Shown piece by piece: positions 54,555 to 64,000 of a stretch of DNA of 64,000 nt. Made by a program: the position numbers and the translations under genes. The notes under the pieces were generated by a model. The model saw only the letters and a list, made by a program, of their open reading frames with translations, had not been told where the DNA came from and ran no database searches. The number at the start of each line of letters is the position of its first letter. Position 1 is the stretch's first letter. The stretch lies in NCBI RefSeq assembly GCF_022539505.1, contig NC_061514.1:221611837-221675836 (forward strand), given 5' to 3'. The DNA is from Lolium rigidum. Its lineage: Eukaryota; Streptophyta; Magnoliopsida; Poales; Poaceae.

Positions 54555-55047
54555 CTCCAGCTGAGACGTAGGGGAGTCGGTGCTGGTGGCCGATGTATAT
54601 AGCGTCGGAGAGAACCCCGAAGAGCGGCTTGGCGACGAGCGGGAGGCTGCCGGCGTTCTGCACGAGCTGGAGCGCGACGGGGCTGAGCCCGAGCCCGCGC
54701 GTGAGGTGAAAATTGAGCGCTAGCCACGGGAAGCACCGGAAGCCCTGCACCCAGTACCCCATCCCGCACACCCACCACACCCGCCGCATCTCTCGCAACG
54801 ACCCCCACCTCTCCGCTGTCGTCCGCGGCGGCGCCGCCTTTTCCATAGGCGCGGTTGTCGCCGCAGCGGAGCAGCCCTGGAACTTCCCGAGCCGGCATCG
54901 CCGCGGGGTTGGCGTGCCGAGGCGCAGCGTTACGCGGTGCGTGTTATCAGCGACGGAGGTCGAGGCCCTTGCGGATGGCCGATGGGGGCACGGCGCGCAC
55001 GGCGAGAGGCAGAGCATTTCGGACGCCGACGGGGAGGAATAGGACAT
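54555..55047 (-). CDS. Folate-biopterin transporter (BT1 family), exon 1 with plastid transit peptide
   Basis: The start is chosen at 55047 (MSYSSPSASEMLCLSP), because the first 60-80 residues are Ser/Ala/Arg-rich, lack acidic residues and look like a plastid transit peptide. An in-frame ATG at 55203 would add 52 residues of unlikely sequence, and one at 55017 is also possible. The first membrane segments follow: VWWVCGMGYWVQGFRCFPWLAL and the conserved SPVALQLVQNAGSLPLVAKP, then GVLSDAIYIGHQHRLPY, which is the typical BT1 loop. The exon ends at ctcagctggag/gtaatt (54555/54554). No frame damage. The promoter is not obvious; the upstream 350 bp is GC-rich without a clear TATA box. Frames on the other strand here (54855-55814) are shadows. 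Confidence 0.88.
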
Positions 55048-56158
55048 GCAGAGGCGAAGCCGGGGAAAAGGTGGGTTGGAGAAAGCGTCGCGGCGGGAGA
55101 AGGAGCGTTCCGGAGGCGACAGAGGCCGCGCTGCCTCGATTCGGCGGTTTGCGCCGTGTGGGTGTGGCGCCACCCGGGGATGCTGGAAACCAGGAATTTC
55201 CATCTAGGCCCAGGGTCCAGGGCTCCAGGCCCGAAGGCGATGGGATGCTCAGGTACAGTGCCAGCGGGATTAGCCGGAAATGCTGCTTTCCTAGTCTTGC
55301 GAGACAGGCATGTGCGTTGCTTTCGTCGTTTGTATTGCGATGTGCCTTTGCTTGCCGTGTCGTTGGCGTCGTGCTGGGCATGCGGTGCGCGCTGCCGCAA
55401 GAACCCGGGCATTTGTCGGCAAGTGAAATTCATTTTTTTCTTTTTGAAAAATACAGCACCGTCCTGGACTTTTACACAAAGGAACATAAACAGAAAAGCA
55501 AAACGCGATCAAGCCCTCGGTCCTCTCCACTGCCGGCTGCCATAACACCGCCGGGACGTACCACTTGGCGGCGAGACGACGCTGGACTCCGGCGAGAAGC
55601 TGCAGAAAAGGCCTCCGATCTGGAGGTTGAAGAATCGCCTGCACGGCGAACATGGCCACCGTGCAGTTCGCTCCAAGCTGCAGCACGAACTGTCCCCGCC
55701 ACCCTCGAGAAGAACTCGACGCACTGCTCCACTTCGACCCCATACCTCCATGGCCGCCCGGAAGAAGAATCGCAGCGCCATGAATCCATCTCGAGAGGTA
55801 GCCACGGTCGATGAAATTATTCGGAGAAGAGCAGGAGAACCAACCAGTACCTCGTCGCCGCCATCTTCCACCAAGGACGCCAGGCACTGGCGCCGCTCGT
55901 CGATGCGGACAACAAACTCCCACTCACCGAGAAGGGAAGAGAAGAAAGAGAAGAAACCGGGCATCCGCCACGAACCTACACAAACTAACAGCAAATATGT
56001 AAATCAAGACACCGAGCACCTCCCCCATCCCTTCCCAAACCAGTGATGCTGGCGGTGATGGTTCGGGCTCAGGCCGGGCCTGAGATCTAGGCGCCCTCTT
56101 TTTTTCCGCCTCCCTTATCGCTTTAAGTAAAATTCGTTTAAGGCTGCCGCTGCATACA
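55048..56158. other. Upstream region of the transporter gene; possible non-LTR insertion
   Basis: 55048-55420 is the GC-rich 5' flank. 55432-56040, read on the minus strand, ends in gtgctgtatttttcaaaaag followed by A residues, like the tail of a non-LTR element, with a Gly/Arg-coding GC-rich body. I could not find a convincing target duplication. All long frames here are GC-driven and lack domains. Confidence 0.4.
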
Positions 56159-57190
56159 TAAGGGCATCTTCCAAGGCTCGACGCAACCGTTTTCGATCGC
56201 GTGGTTAAAAAATGCGTCCGCATCTAGGTCAAGAGGCCCGATAATAAGGGTTGAACCCTAGGGAGGCCCGATCTTCACGGATTTTGGTGAGATTCGTGGG
56301 GGAGGTGGTAGAACACGAAGAACACGGAAGGGGTCAGGGTTACAAACTCACACACACACAAATCGGTTTGTCCTCGTGGGTCCGAACCACCAACTCGATA
56401 GAAGTTGCGAGAAAAACCTTTCGGTAGAACTCCCGCAAAAAGATCGACGAATTGAATCTAAGAGATCTAGAAGGGTGAAAAGATCAAGGTTGGCGTAAGT
56501 GCAAGCAAAAGACCCAAAGGTAGAAGTGCAAGCAAAAGACCAACAATTGATAGAAGTCACCAAAGAGATCACAAGGATTCAACAACGAGATCGAGTGATA
56601 CAAGATCTAAGATCTATGGTAGGGTTTCCCACATGGGGGCAAGAGCATGGCTCATGTTCTTTCTCAATTCTATTCGAACCCTAGATCTCGAGCCAACGAG
56701 GCTATTTATAGTAGGAGGGTCGAAGGGATAAGTTACGTGATGAAACAAGCGGCTCGATCGAAACATGTATCGGCGGAAGTTCTGGTCCTTGGGGACGGTA
56801 GTTCCGGTCGGGGTGGTAGTACCGGCCGAAGGGGCGGTAGTACCGGATGGGGCGGTAGTATCGGCCAACTACCGGTCTACTTCCGAAATGACCACTTTGC
56901 TTGCAGTAATGACCAGGGGCTTTTAGCGCCTTTCCGAAGTTGGGTGGTACTGCCGGTGGGCGGTACTTCGGTGGTCGGGGCGGAACTACCGGCCTTAGCT
57001 TCTTCTTCGTCTTGAACCGCTTCGTTTCGGGGCGGTAGTACCGGCCCCGGCGGGTCGTAGTTCCGGCCGGGCGCTAGAGCTTCTTCTTCTTCATCTCCCT
57101 CTCCATTGGCTTGGTCTCCATGGCTTGCGTCTTGTCCGATGTACCTCGATTGGACACAAGATATTTGAATGAAGTAGCATGCCATGCATG
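56159..57190 (-). mobile_element. LTR-like sequence with minisatellite, bounded by a Harbinger-like end
   Basis: Starts with taagggcatcttccaagg, which resembles a Harbinger end but has no partner. From about 56225 the sequence on the minus strand reads like an LTR or leader with TATA box (tactataaatagcc, near 56702) and the phrase agtgcaagcaaaagac twice (about 56500 and 56527). The part 56800-57080 is the ggtagtaccgg minisatellite. No gene. Confidence 0.4.
56800..57080. repeat. Minisatellite, unit about ggggcggtagtaccgg
   Basis: About ten diverged units in three clusters (56806-56876, 56946-56996, 57030-57075), some with the complementary orientation (aactaccgg). Confidence 0.75.
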
Positions 57191-57922
57191 TGTCGGGGGA
57201 TGACCCCCGGTAGGTCAAGACTATGGCAAATATGCCATGATTAACCATTCGTATACCGGATTAGAGATTAATCCGAATCCCGAGAGTTAAGTTTAATAAT
57301 GCTAAGTTGGTACAATCTAGTATACCGAGAGGGGTATGCCGAGTATGGGAAGCAAAAGAGTTTGAGGTGCGAAGGAAAAGAAGCCGCAGCTCACAGGTAA
57401 AGATACCGGGGATCCGTCATAGGCTCAACTGTAGCATGTCGGCACCCCGGTCAAAGATTCCCTCAAGGACTAAAGGACAAGATGAGCGAAGCATTTCAGC
57501 TTTAATCGAAGCCCTGGCGCCAAAGCAGAAGATGACGTAAAAGAAGCCGGACGAGGTTCATCGCCTTCTCGATTAAAGACGAAGCGTCGTCCCCGGGGCC
57601 AAAGTAGCTTTATAAAGTAGCTTAGGTCACCAAAGATACCCCTAGGGTTTCTTTCCTCGTAAGCCTCCTCTCCACTATATAAGGAGCGGAGGGGCACCCC
57701 GTGCGGGAGGTTGGAACGGGCGATAGACCCTTGGGCTGTAGGTTTTCACCTTGTAGTCCATACATCTTCAACCTCTGCCCATTTGGCTAAGTTCCTGAGT
57801 TCAATACAGCTCTGAGTTCTACCTCCCCTTTCTCTAAACCTTCCTCTCATCCGGATTCTCAAGCGTACATCCAGCCCCAAATTAAGCCATCCTATGCCAT
57901 CTGTTGTTACACCACGACGACA
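57191..57922 (+). mobile_element. Gypsy-type 5' LTR (732 bp)
   Basis: Starts TGTCGGGGGATGACCC and ends CACGACGACA, so TG...CA. A TATA box ctatataagg lies at 57675-57684, with the C-rich leader after it. It is followed at once by a primer-binding type sequence. Confidence 0.8.
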
Positions 57923-57942
57923 GTTGGCGCCCACCGTGGGGC
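57923..57942 (+). other. Primer-binding site
   Basis: ttggcgcccaccgtgggg directly after the LTR end, the standard form in Triticeae gypsy elements. Confidence 0.75.
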
Positions 57943-57957
57943 TAGCAACTGCGTTTG

Positions 57958-58304
57958 CTGGAGTTCACATCCGGGCGGGTCTCCTCACCGTCTCCGGCGA
58001 TCGTGTGGTGTCTGGCCTCGTCCAGCGCCTCGGCTCGCTGGACTTCGTCAATGACAACGTCGACTGCTTCGCCAACGGCGGCCGCTTCCCCAAGAATGGC
58101 CGCATCATCGAGTTCGGCTCGCACTGCGTCTACCTCGGCACCGTGCCGGAGCCTCGATACCCATCGCAGGTGTTGGTGGCGCCGGATCCACGAAGATCTG
58201 GAGCTGCCCGCGGGACGCACACCGACCGCGCCGCCGGCAGCGTCGAGGTGATGATGGCCGACGCAGGAGGCACTGGCAAAGGAGCGGCATATGAAGGCAC
58301 CGGG
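57958..58304 (+). CDS. Start of gag leader region of the gypsy element, interrupted
   Basis: Open frame with normal protein composition (RAGLLTVSGDRVVSGLVQRL, FANGGRFPKNGRIIEFG, HCVYLGTVPEPRYPSQVLV) that matches what I know of leader or gag starts after such an LTR in Triticeae. It is cut at 58305 by the next LTR. No capsid or zinc-knuckle region is present. The exact start codon is unclear. Confidence 0.5.
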
Positions 58305-58689
58305 TGACAAGGGATTAACTTATCAATGCCTACAGATTGTAGACTAGGGTTTTAGTCGAAAGTAGAGGGCAAGTAGATCTCGAAGGTTTCAGCCGAAAAG
58401 TACTCGACGATTATGAAAACTAGGGTTGTATGAAACAATGAATCGATCCTCTCTTTGTCCCTCGACTCCCCTTATATAGGAGGCGGAGCCAAGGGATTCG
58501 TAATACACAAGTTACAGAGTCCGGGAGGGTTTCTCACCCATCCCGTAAAATTACAAGTCTATATTTCCTAATACAACTCTAACTTTCCTTAATATAACTT
58601 GGGCTTCTAAACTTCATATTCTTCGACTCGTGGGCCTTCAATAAACCCCGGTACCATCTTTAGCAGGCCCATTGGGGATGCCTATGTCA
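58305..58689 (-). mobile_element. Gypsy-type 3' LTR (385 bp), minus orientation
   Basis: On the minus strand it begins TGACATAGGCATCCCC and ends ATCCCTTGTCA. The minus-strand TATA box cctatataag lies at 58471-58480. The sequence inside, read on the minus strand, ends aaaatctcgggagctact directly before the LTR and acts as polypurine tract, so this is the 3' LTR of a minus-oriented element inserted into the gag leader at 58304. Confidence 0.75.
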
Positions 58690-59935
58690 AGTAGCTCCCG
58701 AGATTTTGATTGAATCGAAGAATCGGGGAAAATCTCCAACTTTATAATCATCCAATAACTCCGTCGAATTTATCACATATCTTTGAATACGCGATTATAT
58801 ATTGTACATGGATAATGGTAGTTGGGGCTAGTTCATCCGACGGATCAGGTACTAGTTAACCGCTCTAGTGGCAATCCGCAAAAACCTACTTCAAGATCAC
58901 GTCCCCGGACATGATCTTGGGATACTCAGTGTTAACTTCGACAGTGCCGCTTAAGGTCTTACCATCCGTCGAGTCCCGGTCATGTTTTATCGGGTACCTA
59001 ACGCGTCCGTTAGGATTTTTCTTCGTATCCGTTGATACGGAAAAAAGTAGCAAACCGACGTTAGAGACGGTGCCACGCCGCTCAGAACGGATCTGGGGTC
59101 TTACCTTCGCAGAGTTTTGTGGCATTCAGAGATTCTTCGCGACTTTGGCGCTCTGAGAATATATTGTCGAGTGCTTTTTCGGCTATTGGAATAGCACATT
59201 TTATTGAGTCAACGGATGACTTATCTTGCCTTCCCGATGGGAGTATATGTAGAATTATTTGTATAACTCGAAATATGCTCACTTCTTTTTATAATTTCAT
59301 CGGGCACGCGAACAGCGTTCCCGCTGTGAGTAGCCCCCGAGGCTACAGCCAAGGACTTGTGCTTGGTTGTAGGCTCAACAATTTAACGCCTTATGTCGCT
59401 ATATTGTCATTCTTTCTCGAGCTTTTCATATCTATCGGGTGCGCGACCAGCGCTCCCGATGGGAGTAGCCCCCGAGGCTATGAACAAATGCTTGCTTTTG
59501 ATCATAGGCTCTCGCCATTTCTATTTTGTCATACTCGAATTTTTCTTTTTCCAAAGTAGCTCCCGAGCATTTGATCAAAAACTTTGTATTTGATCAAAGG
59601 CTCTCGAAATAATCAATAGTCTTTTACTACCGCCAATTTCATTAATCTTCGCAGCCGAGATTTTCTCTTGGCAAGGTGACATCATTACTGACGATAGCCA
59701 CGATCACTGTATCGGGAAGACGCGAGCACTGCTCTCTCTCTGTCTTGCGGGCCCAAAACCCTCATCAATTTGACACGTCGTGCAAGTGGGGGACACACGT
59801 CCTCCGCTTTTCTGGCGCACGCACTGTAGCGCCTGTTCCGTTCTTTCACAGTCAAAATACACTTTTAACCCTTAGCCACGTGCACAACATCCATTTCACA
59901 ATTCTTCCATCCAACGGTGCATCGTTTCGCCAATT
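58690..59935 (-). repeat. Retrotransposon 3' region with repeat units
   Basis: Non-coding. Units of the form cgggtgcgcgaccagcgctcccgatgggagtagcccccgaggct occur at about 59296-59381 and 59429-59516, with a shortened one at 59552-59607 (period about 130 bp). They are the reverse complement of the units at 9160 and 9528. Short frames here are not genes. Confidence 0.7.
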
Positions 59936-59947
59936 CTCTATATAAGG
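59936..59947 (+). promoter_or_regulatory. TATA box of the third PF04195-like gene
   Basis: ctctatataagg, about 137 bp before the ATG at 60076, opposite in direction to the retrotransposon. Confidence 0.6.
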
Positions 59948-60075
59948 TCATCTTCTTCCTCCATTCATCCTTTCGCTTGCGCCGCACCTCTGCTCTCTTC
60001 TGCCAAAAATCCCCCATTGCGCCCAACACTTCCTAAGCTCAGCCATACTCGCACTTCACGCCTACGCCATTGTTG

Positions 60076-60155
60076 ATGCCACCACGCGCACGGCTCACCA
60101 GGCACAGCACTCCTGAGTCAAAGATGGCAGCGGAAGATCTGGAGTGGGAGAGATC
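60076..60155 (+). pseudogene. PF04195-like gypsy-associated gene, first 26 codons, cut by an insertion
   Basis: MPPRARLTRHSTPESKMAA then EDLEWERS, a start I recognise from grass gypsy-associated proteins of the PF04195 type. It is cut inside codon 27 by the element starting at 60156. The rest is outside the window. Same layout as at 6476 and 8665: own TATA box, antisense to the retrotransposon, inside its 3' LTR. Confidence 0.7.
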
Positions 60156-63100
60156 TGTCACACCCCAACTTTTGCAACCTTGTTTAGTTGTCCATAGTAC
60201 AAAAATCAGGGGGAACAAAAACTTTTTCTATAGGTTAATTAGATGAATTGTCTTGACATGTTTGTTGAGTTTTGTCTTGAGCTACCTCACAAAACAATAC
60301 CTCTAGTGATAAAACAAGCAACTCACCAAATAAAACACATGTGTGGCTTAGGAAAATTTATTTTCCTTTTCACTACATCAAACCTCTCTCCTGATGACAA
60401 CATGAGTGTGTCATCTTGATTTTCCTCTTTGTGGTGCCTATACCATTTCTTGTTTTCCCTCTTGCTTATTTTTTACTTTTGAGAAAAACTCTACTTTACT
60501 TGAGAAAGTAAGTAGAATATTTTAACTTATATGTTCCAACTAGTTTTCTCTCAACATCTTCACAATTCCATTTCACTTGAGTTCATTCCCAATTGTCCCT
60601 AGACAATCGAGGTGTTTCAAATACTGTTCAATAAGTTCTATTTCAAATGACAACTCTTGCACATCTTGTGTACATCTCTCGATCTACCCCATAATGTTCC
60701 TTCATCCTCCAATTCTTGATCAAATGGATGATCATTTGATACTTTCAAACCACTCACAATTGACCTCTTATTTGTAGAGCAACTTATATTCTTTTCCATC
60801 ATCACCTTGACCTCTTGAATTCATAATTTATGTCACCATATTCATCATTGTGGGTATATGGTTACTTCTCTCACCATTTCTCTTAAACTTGCCCTATCAT
60901 TGACTAAACCACTATCACCACCCCATCTACCTTGGCGTGCTCATGCATTGTTGCATGTGGTCAATCCCAATCTTTTCAATTTTGAATTCAAATGAAAACT
61001 TCTATTAATCAACTCTACCTCGGGAATTATCTTCTCCATAAATTGGTCTCAACCAAAGTGGTGGAGATTATTCTCATGGCACATGTCACCTTCATACTCA
61101 TTTTTATCTATATGTATCTACTCCTATTTTTATCATTATCAAAGTCACTCATTGACATTATCTTCTCAACATCATGCCTTGGTCTATACACATGAATGTT
61201 GTGCACCTCTCTCTTTGTTCACTTGTGTTTGGCAAGAAAATGGAGCCGGCCATTGTGTTGGCAAGAATTTCGGCCAGCCATTGTGCTCCTCTTTTCTTCT
61301 CTTGCAAGCATTGCCTCCCAACTACCCCAACAATTAAATGGGCAGCCACCCACCTTAGCCAATCAAAAGTAGGCAGCCACCCATCCTCCCTCTATATAAG
61401 AGCTTGGCCGGCCACTGCACCTCTCCTTTGGCTTCATTTCCTTCACTCCCCACCCCTCACACCTCCACCCTGCCCTCCACCACGAAATGCTGCTGCCCCT
61501 TGCTCCCATGGCCGGCTATGGCCATGGAAAGCCACCAAGATGAAGCTCCCTTCCTCCCTCAAGCTTCCCCTCACCATGAGAGCCTCCCTCTCCATCTTCT
61601 CCCCAACCCTAGATGGTTTAATCTCCTCTTCTTCTTCCTCCATTGCTAAGATTGGATCTTGATGCAGGTGCATGTTGGTCCAAGCATGGAGAAGCTTGAG
61701 CAATCCTCAGATCTGAAGTTCTTGAGCAAAGTTCGTCCAAATCCAGTAATTTCTGCTATCTTGCTGTTTCAGATTCTGGTACGAACTTGTAAAATCCACC
61801 AAATCTCGTGTGCAGATCCAAATCGAGTGATTCAAAGTTCCGCGGATAGGTATTCAAAAGATCTACAACTTGGCGTTGGTCTCATCCTCAAATTAGTTAC
61901 AGATTCTCCCTGGTAAATAAAGTTCTGGAAACATGCAGATTCACTGTTTGTTAGATTTGTTCCGTTTTACAAAACCTTTTAGAGCAAACTCAATTGAGGC
62001 TGAAATCCCTCTTCAGTACCTTCATTTTGGCGGTGGTTTTAGTTCGATTGACCTCCTGAAACTGAAATGGTTCACAGATCAAGATCTGGACAGATCCGAC
62101 TTTGTCGAATTAAACCAGAAACTTGGGAACGAATTTTGGAATGAAACAAATTGGGTAAGAACCAGCTTTTCAATACCTTTCATATGCAGATGACCTCATA
62201 TTTTTATGAGTTATGTACGATTTGTGGTGAATTAAACTTGTTCTGTGTGTTCTGCAGACATGGCTGTTAGCTTTTAAATCACCAAAAATCCATTTTTTCA
62301 CCTAATTGAGTGATTCCAATTCGGTAGGACTACTGGATGTTTTCTTAATCATCTCAAACAAGTTTCAAGCATTTATCTGTTCTGTAAATCCAGAGGTAAA
62401 GCAAATGGTATAGACATACAGTAATCTTGTCAATCCATTTGTGAGAGTTTCAGCAACAATTTGAACCCAAATCCAATTATGTGTCGATCTCTGTTTAAAT
62501 ACCTTTCAAATGCCAGTGGTCTCATATTTTTAGGATTTTTCTACGATTTATGGCTTACAGATCTTGTATCCTGTATGATCGGATTCACGTAAATTCCTAA
62601 AATAGTAGGATTAACCTTTTTGAGTGAATTCAATTGGGTTAGTCTTGTATTAGTACTGGCCATCTAGGAAAAATAGTGTTAGACTCTGTTCGTGCATATT
62701 TGTTACTGTTAGTAATGTGTATCTTGCTTGCTTCCTATTATTGTATAGTGTTAAGTGAGCAAACTAAATTAGGAAAACTGATTTCTACTTTTCCAAAAAT
62801 GTTTGAAATTATGTTGTGAATGTTTGGGATGCCAAACTAATGCATTTATCCTCTTTATGATGTTATCTACCAGGGGATACTTAGTTTGTGCCATGGTGAT
62901 ACCTAGAGAGGCAATTGCTAAGTCGTGGCACTCTCATACCTTTACTAGGTAAATAAATGGGGTTTTCTTTTAGATGCTTTGTAGTATCTATAAGTCTTTA
63001 ATATGTTAGCCGTAGAAGAGTGGTTAGCTTATGATTGTTGATTGTTGCATGCTTGTTGTGATTGTTGCCATATGATTGATTGCGTTCCTTTTATATTTTC

Positions 63101-64000
63101 CGGCGATAGATGCGAACAATTTCGGAGAAGAAGAGGAAGTGTTTCGGACTGAAGATTTTATTGATATTGTTGGAATTATTTTTGATGGAGTTGACGAAGT
63201 CCAGGGAAAAATAAGCCAACCAAGGCAAGCCATCTTTTGATCTCTTGCTATTTATCCTTCTTGTTGTGTTCATTGTTCCATTATATACTTGGTTCCTTGT
63301 ATCATGTGTGATGTTTGGTCCTCTACTCTATGCATACTTATTCCCAAGTATGTTGAAACCCTTGTTGATGCTATGCATACTTACTCCCAAGTATGTTGAA
63401 CTCCTTGTTGATGTTAGGCATGCTTACCCTAAGCATGTATGCCCCCTTGATCACTTATATTGTCACCTTCTTAGTGGTATGATGATTAACATCATGACCC
63501 TTGTTGAATCATCTTATTTATGATGTCCCTATGCATGCTTATCCTAAGTATGTAGGATCCCCTTGACACCTCAATTATCATCTCCTTAGTGGTATGATGG
63601 CTAGCATCATGCCTTGATGTATCTTAGTTCATCCATAAAACTATAGGTTGGGAACCCCTTGGAAAAATACCTTGTTGAAAAGAATTTTTGAAAACCTTGG
63701 GTGAGTTGGACTTACCCAAGCGTGTGTTTATGAAAGGAAAGGATGTTGGCAAAGATGGTTGGAAAGAAAATCTTGTTTTCGAAAACTTTGGCGCCTAAGT
63801 ATTCACCCGTGACAATTAACCCGCGCAACCACAGCCTACTCCAACGTGGGCACGGAGCTTAGCTTGACGTTTGTTCTTCTTAGCATGAGGCACCGCACAA
63901 CTATACAAGGGTACGGTTACCCCCGAGTCCGGGTTGTCATGGTTGGGACAATAGTATAACGAGAGGCCTTCGGGGCTGACCCGTCCGGAAGGCACTATGG
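60156..64000 (+). mobile_element. Large LTR (LARD/Sukkula-like), open at the window edge
   Basis: Starts TGTCACACCCCAACTTTTGC within the PF04195-like gene and continues to 64000 without an internal domain. TATA box at 61391-61400 (tctatataag) about 1.24 kb from the start, followed by a C-rich leader; the rest is AT-rich with several short direct repeats (for example the ...cttatcctaagtatgt... and ccccttgatcac blocks at 63340-63610). The ending ccttcggggctgacccg matches a long Triticeae LTR family as I remember it. Same build as the solo LTR at 9977-14404. Small frames at 61404-61660 are leader shadows. Confidence 0.6.
61391..61400 (+). promoter_or_regulatory. TATA box in the large LTR
   Basis: cctctatataagagc, with transcription expected to start about 30 bp downstream and a pyrimidine-rich leader following. 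Confidence 0.5.

Noticed and set aside
54855..55814. 319-codon plus-strand frame opposite exon 1
   Set aside because: Shadow of exon 1 and GC-rich flank; no domain.

Overview
The window reads as repeat-rich intergenic DNA of a large-genome cool-season grass (Pooideae, most likely Triticeae or a close relative). The reasons are nested LTR retrotransposons of grass type, grass LINEs, PIF/Harbinger elements with TAA target duplications, a Stowaway-type MITE and a plastid-derived tRNA insert. Only one gene looks functional: a two-exon folate-biopterin transporter (BT1 family) on the minus strand, with exon 1 at 54555-55047 and exon 2 at 45602-46662. Its 7.9-kb intron is packed with transposons. 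I cannot fix the species from sequence alone.

Layout. 1-2323 is a satellite in which three related subunits (about 330, 330 and 390 bp) form a repeating unit of about 1.05 kb. It is cut at 2324 by a gypsy-type LTR. 2324-8344 holds that element's 3' part: two minus-oriented LTRs with an inverted third copy between them, followed by a plus-strand gene of the 'putative gypsy type transposon' family (PF04195-like). A 100-N gap (8345-8444) separates it from a second PF04195-like gene on the minus strand, 3' repeats and an LTR starting at 9703. That LTR is split by a 4.4-kb solo LTR (9977-14404, TSD AAAAT) and joins a decayed gypsy RT-RNase H fragment (14692-15912).

16-30 kb contains three non-LTR elements, all on the minus strand and each with its own target-site duplication: a 5'-truncated LINE (17064-19415), a 1.4-kb LINE-derived element (19602-20998) and an almost intact 8-kb LINE (21259-29253). 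The last has an open 1201-codon endonuclease/RT ORF and an ORF1 region with two zinc knuckles and a separate DUF7597-like ORF. The host DNA between them carries faint ubiquitin-like coding traces.

30-42 kb is mostly old, AT-rich DNA with a dispersed repeat family, a MITE, a solo LTR (32668-34262), a GC-rich repetitive block, and a FAR1/FRS gene fragment whose first intron contains a plastid insertion with trnG-GCC. 42.5-44.8 kb is a complete PIF/Harbinger element with a broken transposase. 45-55 kb is the transporter gene; its intron holds a second Harbinger element, an RTE-type LINE tail and two L1 fragments. 56-64 kb is a nest: an LTR plus gag leader (57191-58304), interrupted by a minus-oriented gypsy element whose antisense PF04195-like gene (60076) is in turn interrupted by a large LTR that runs off the window.

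The theme worth most attention is the recurrent layout of an extra gene, antisense to the retrotransposon, next to the 3' LTR and with its own TATA box. It is seen three times in independent contexts. The second is the nearly complete LINE.
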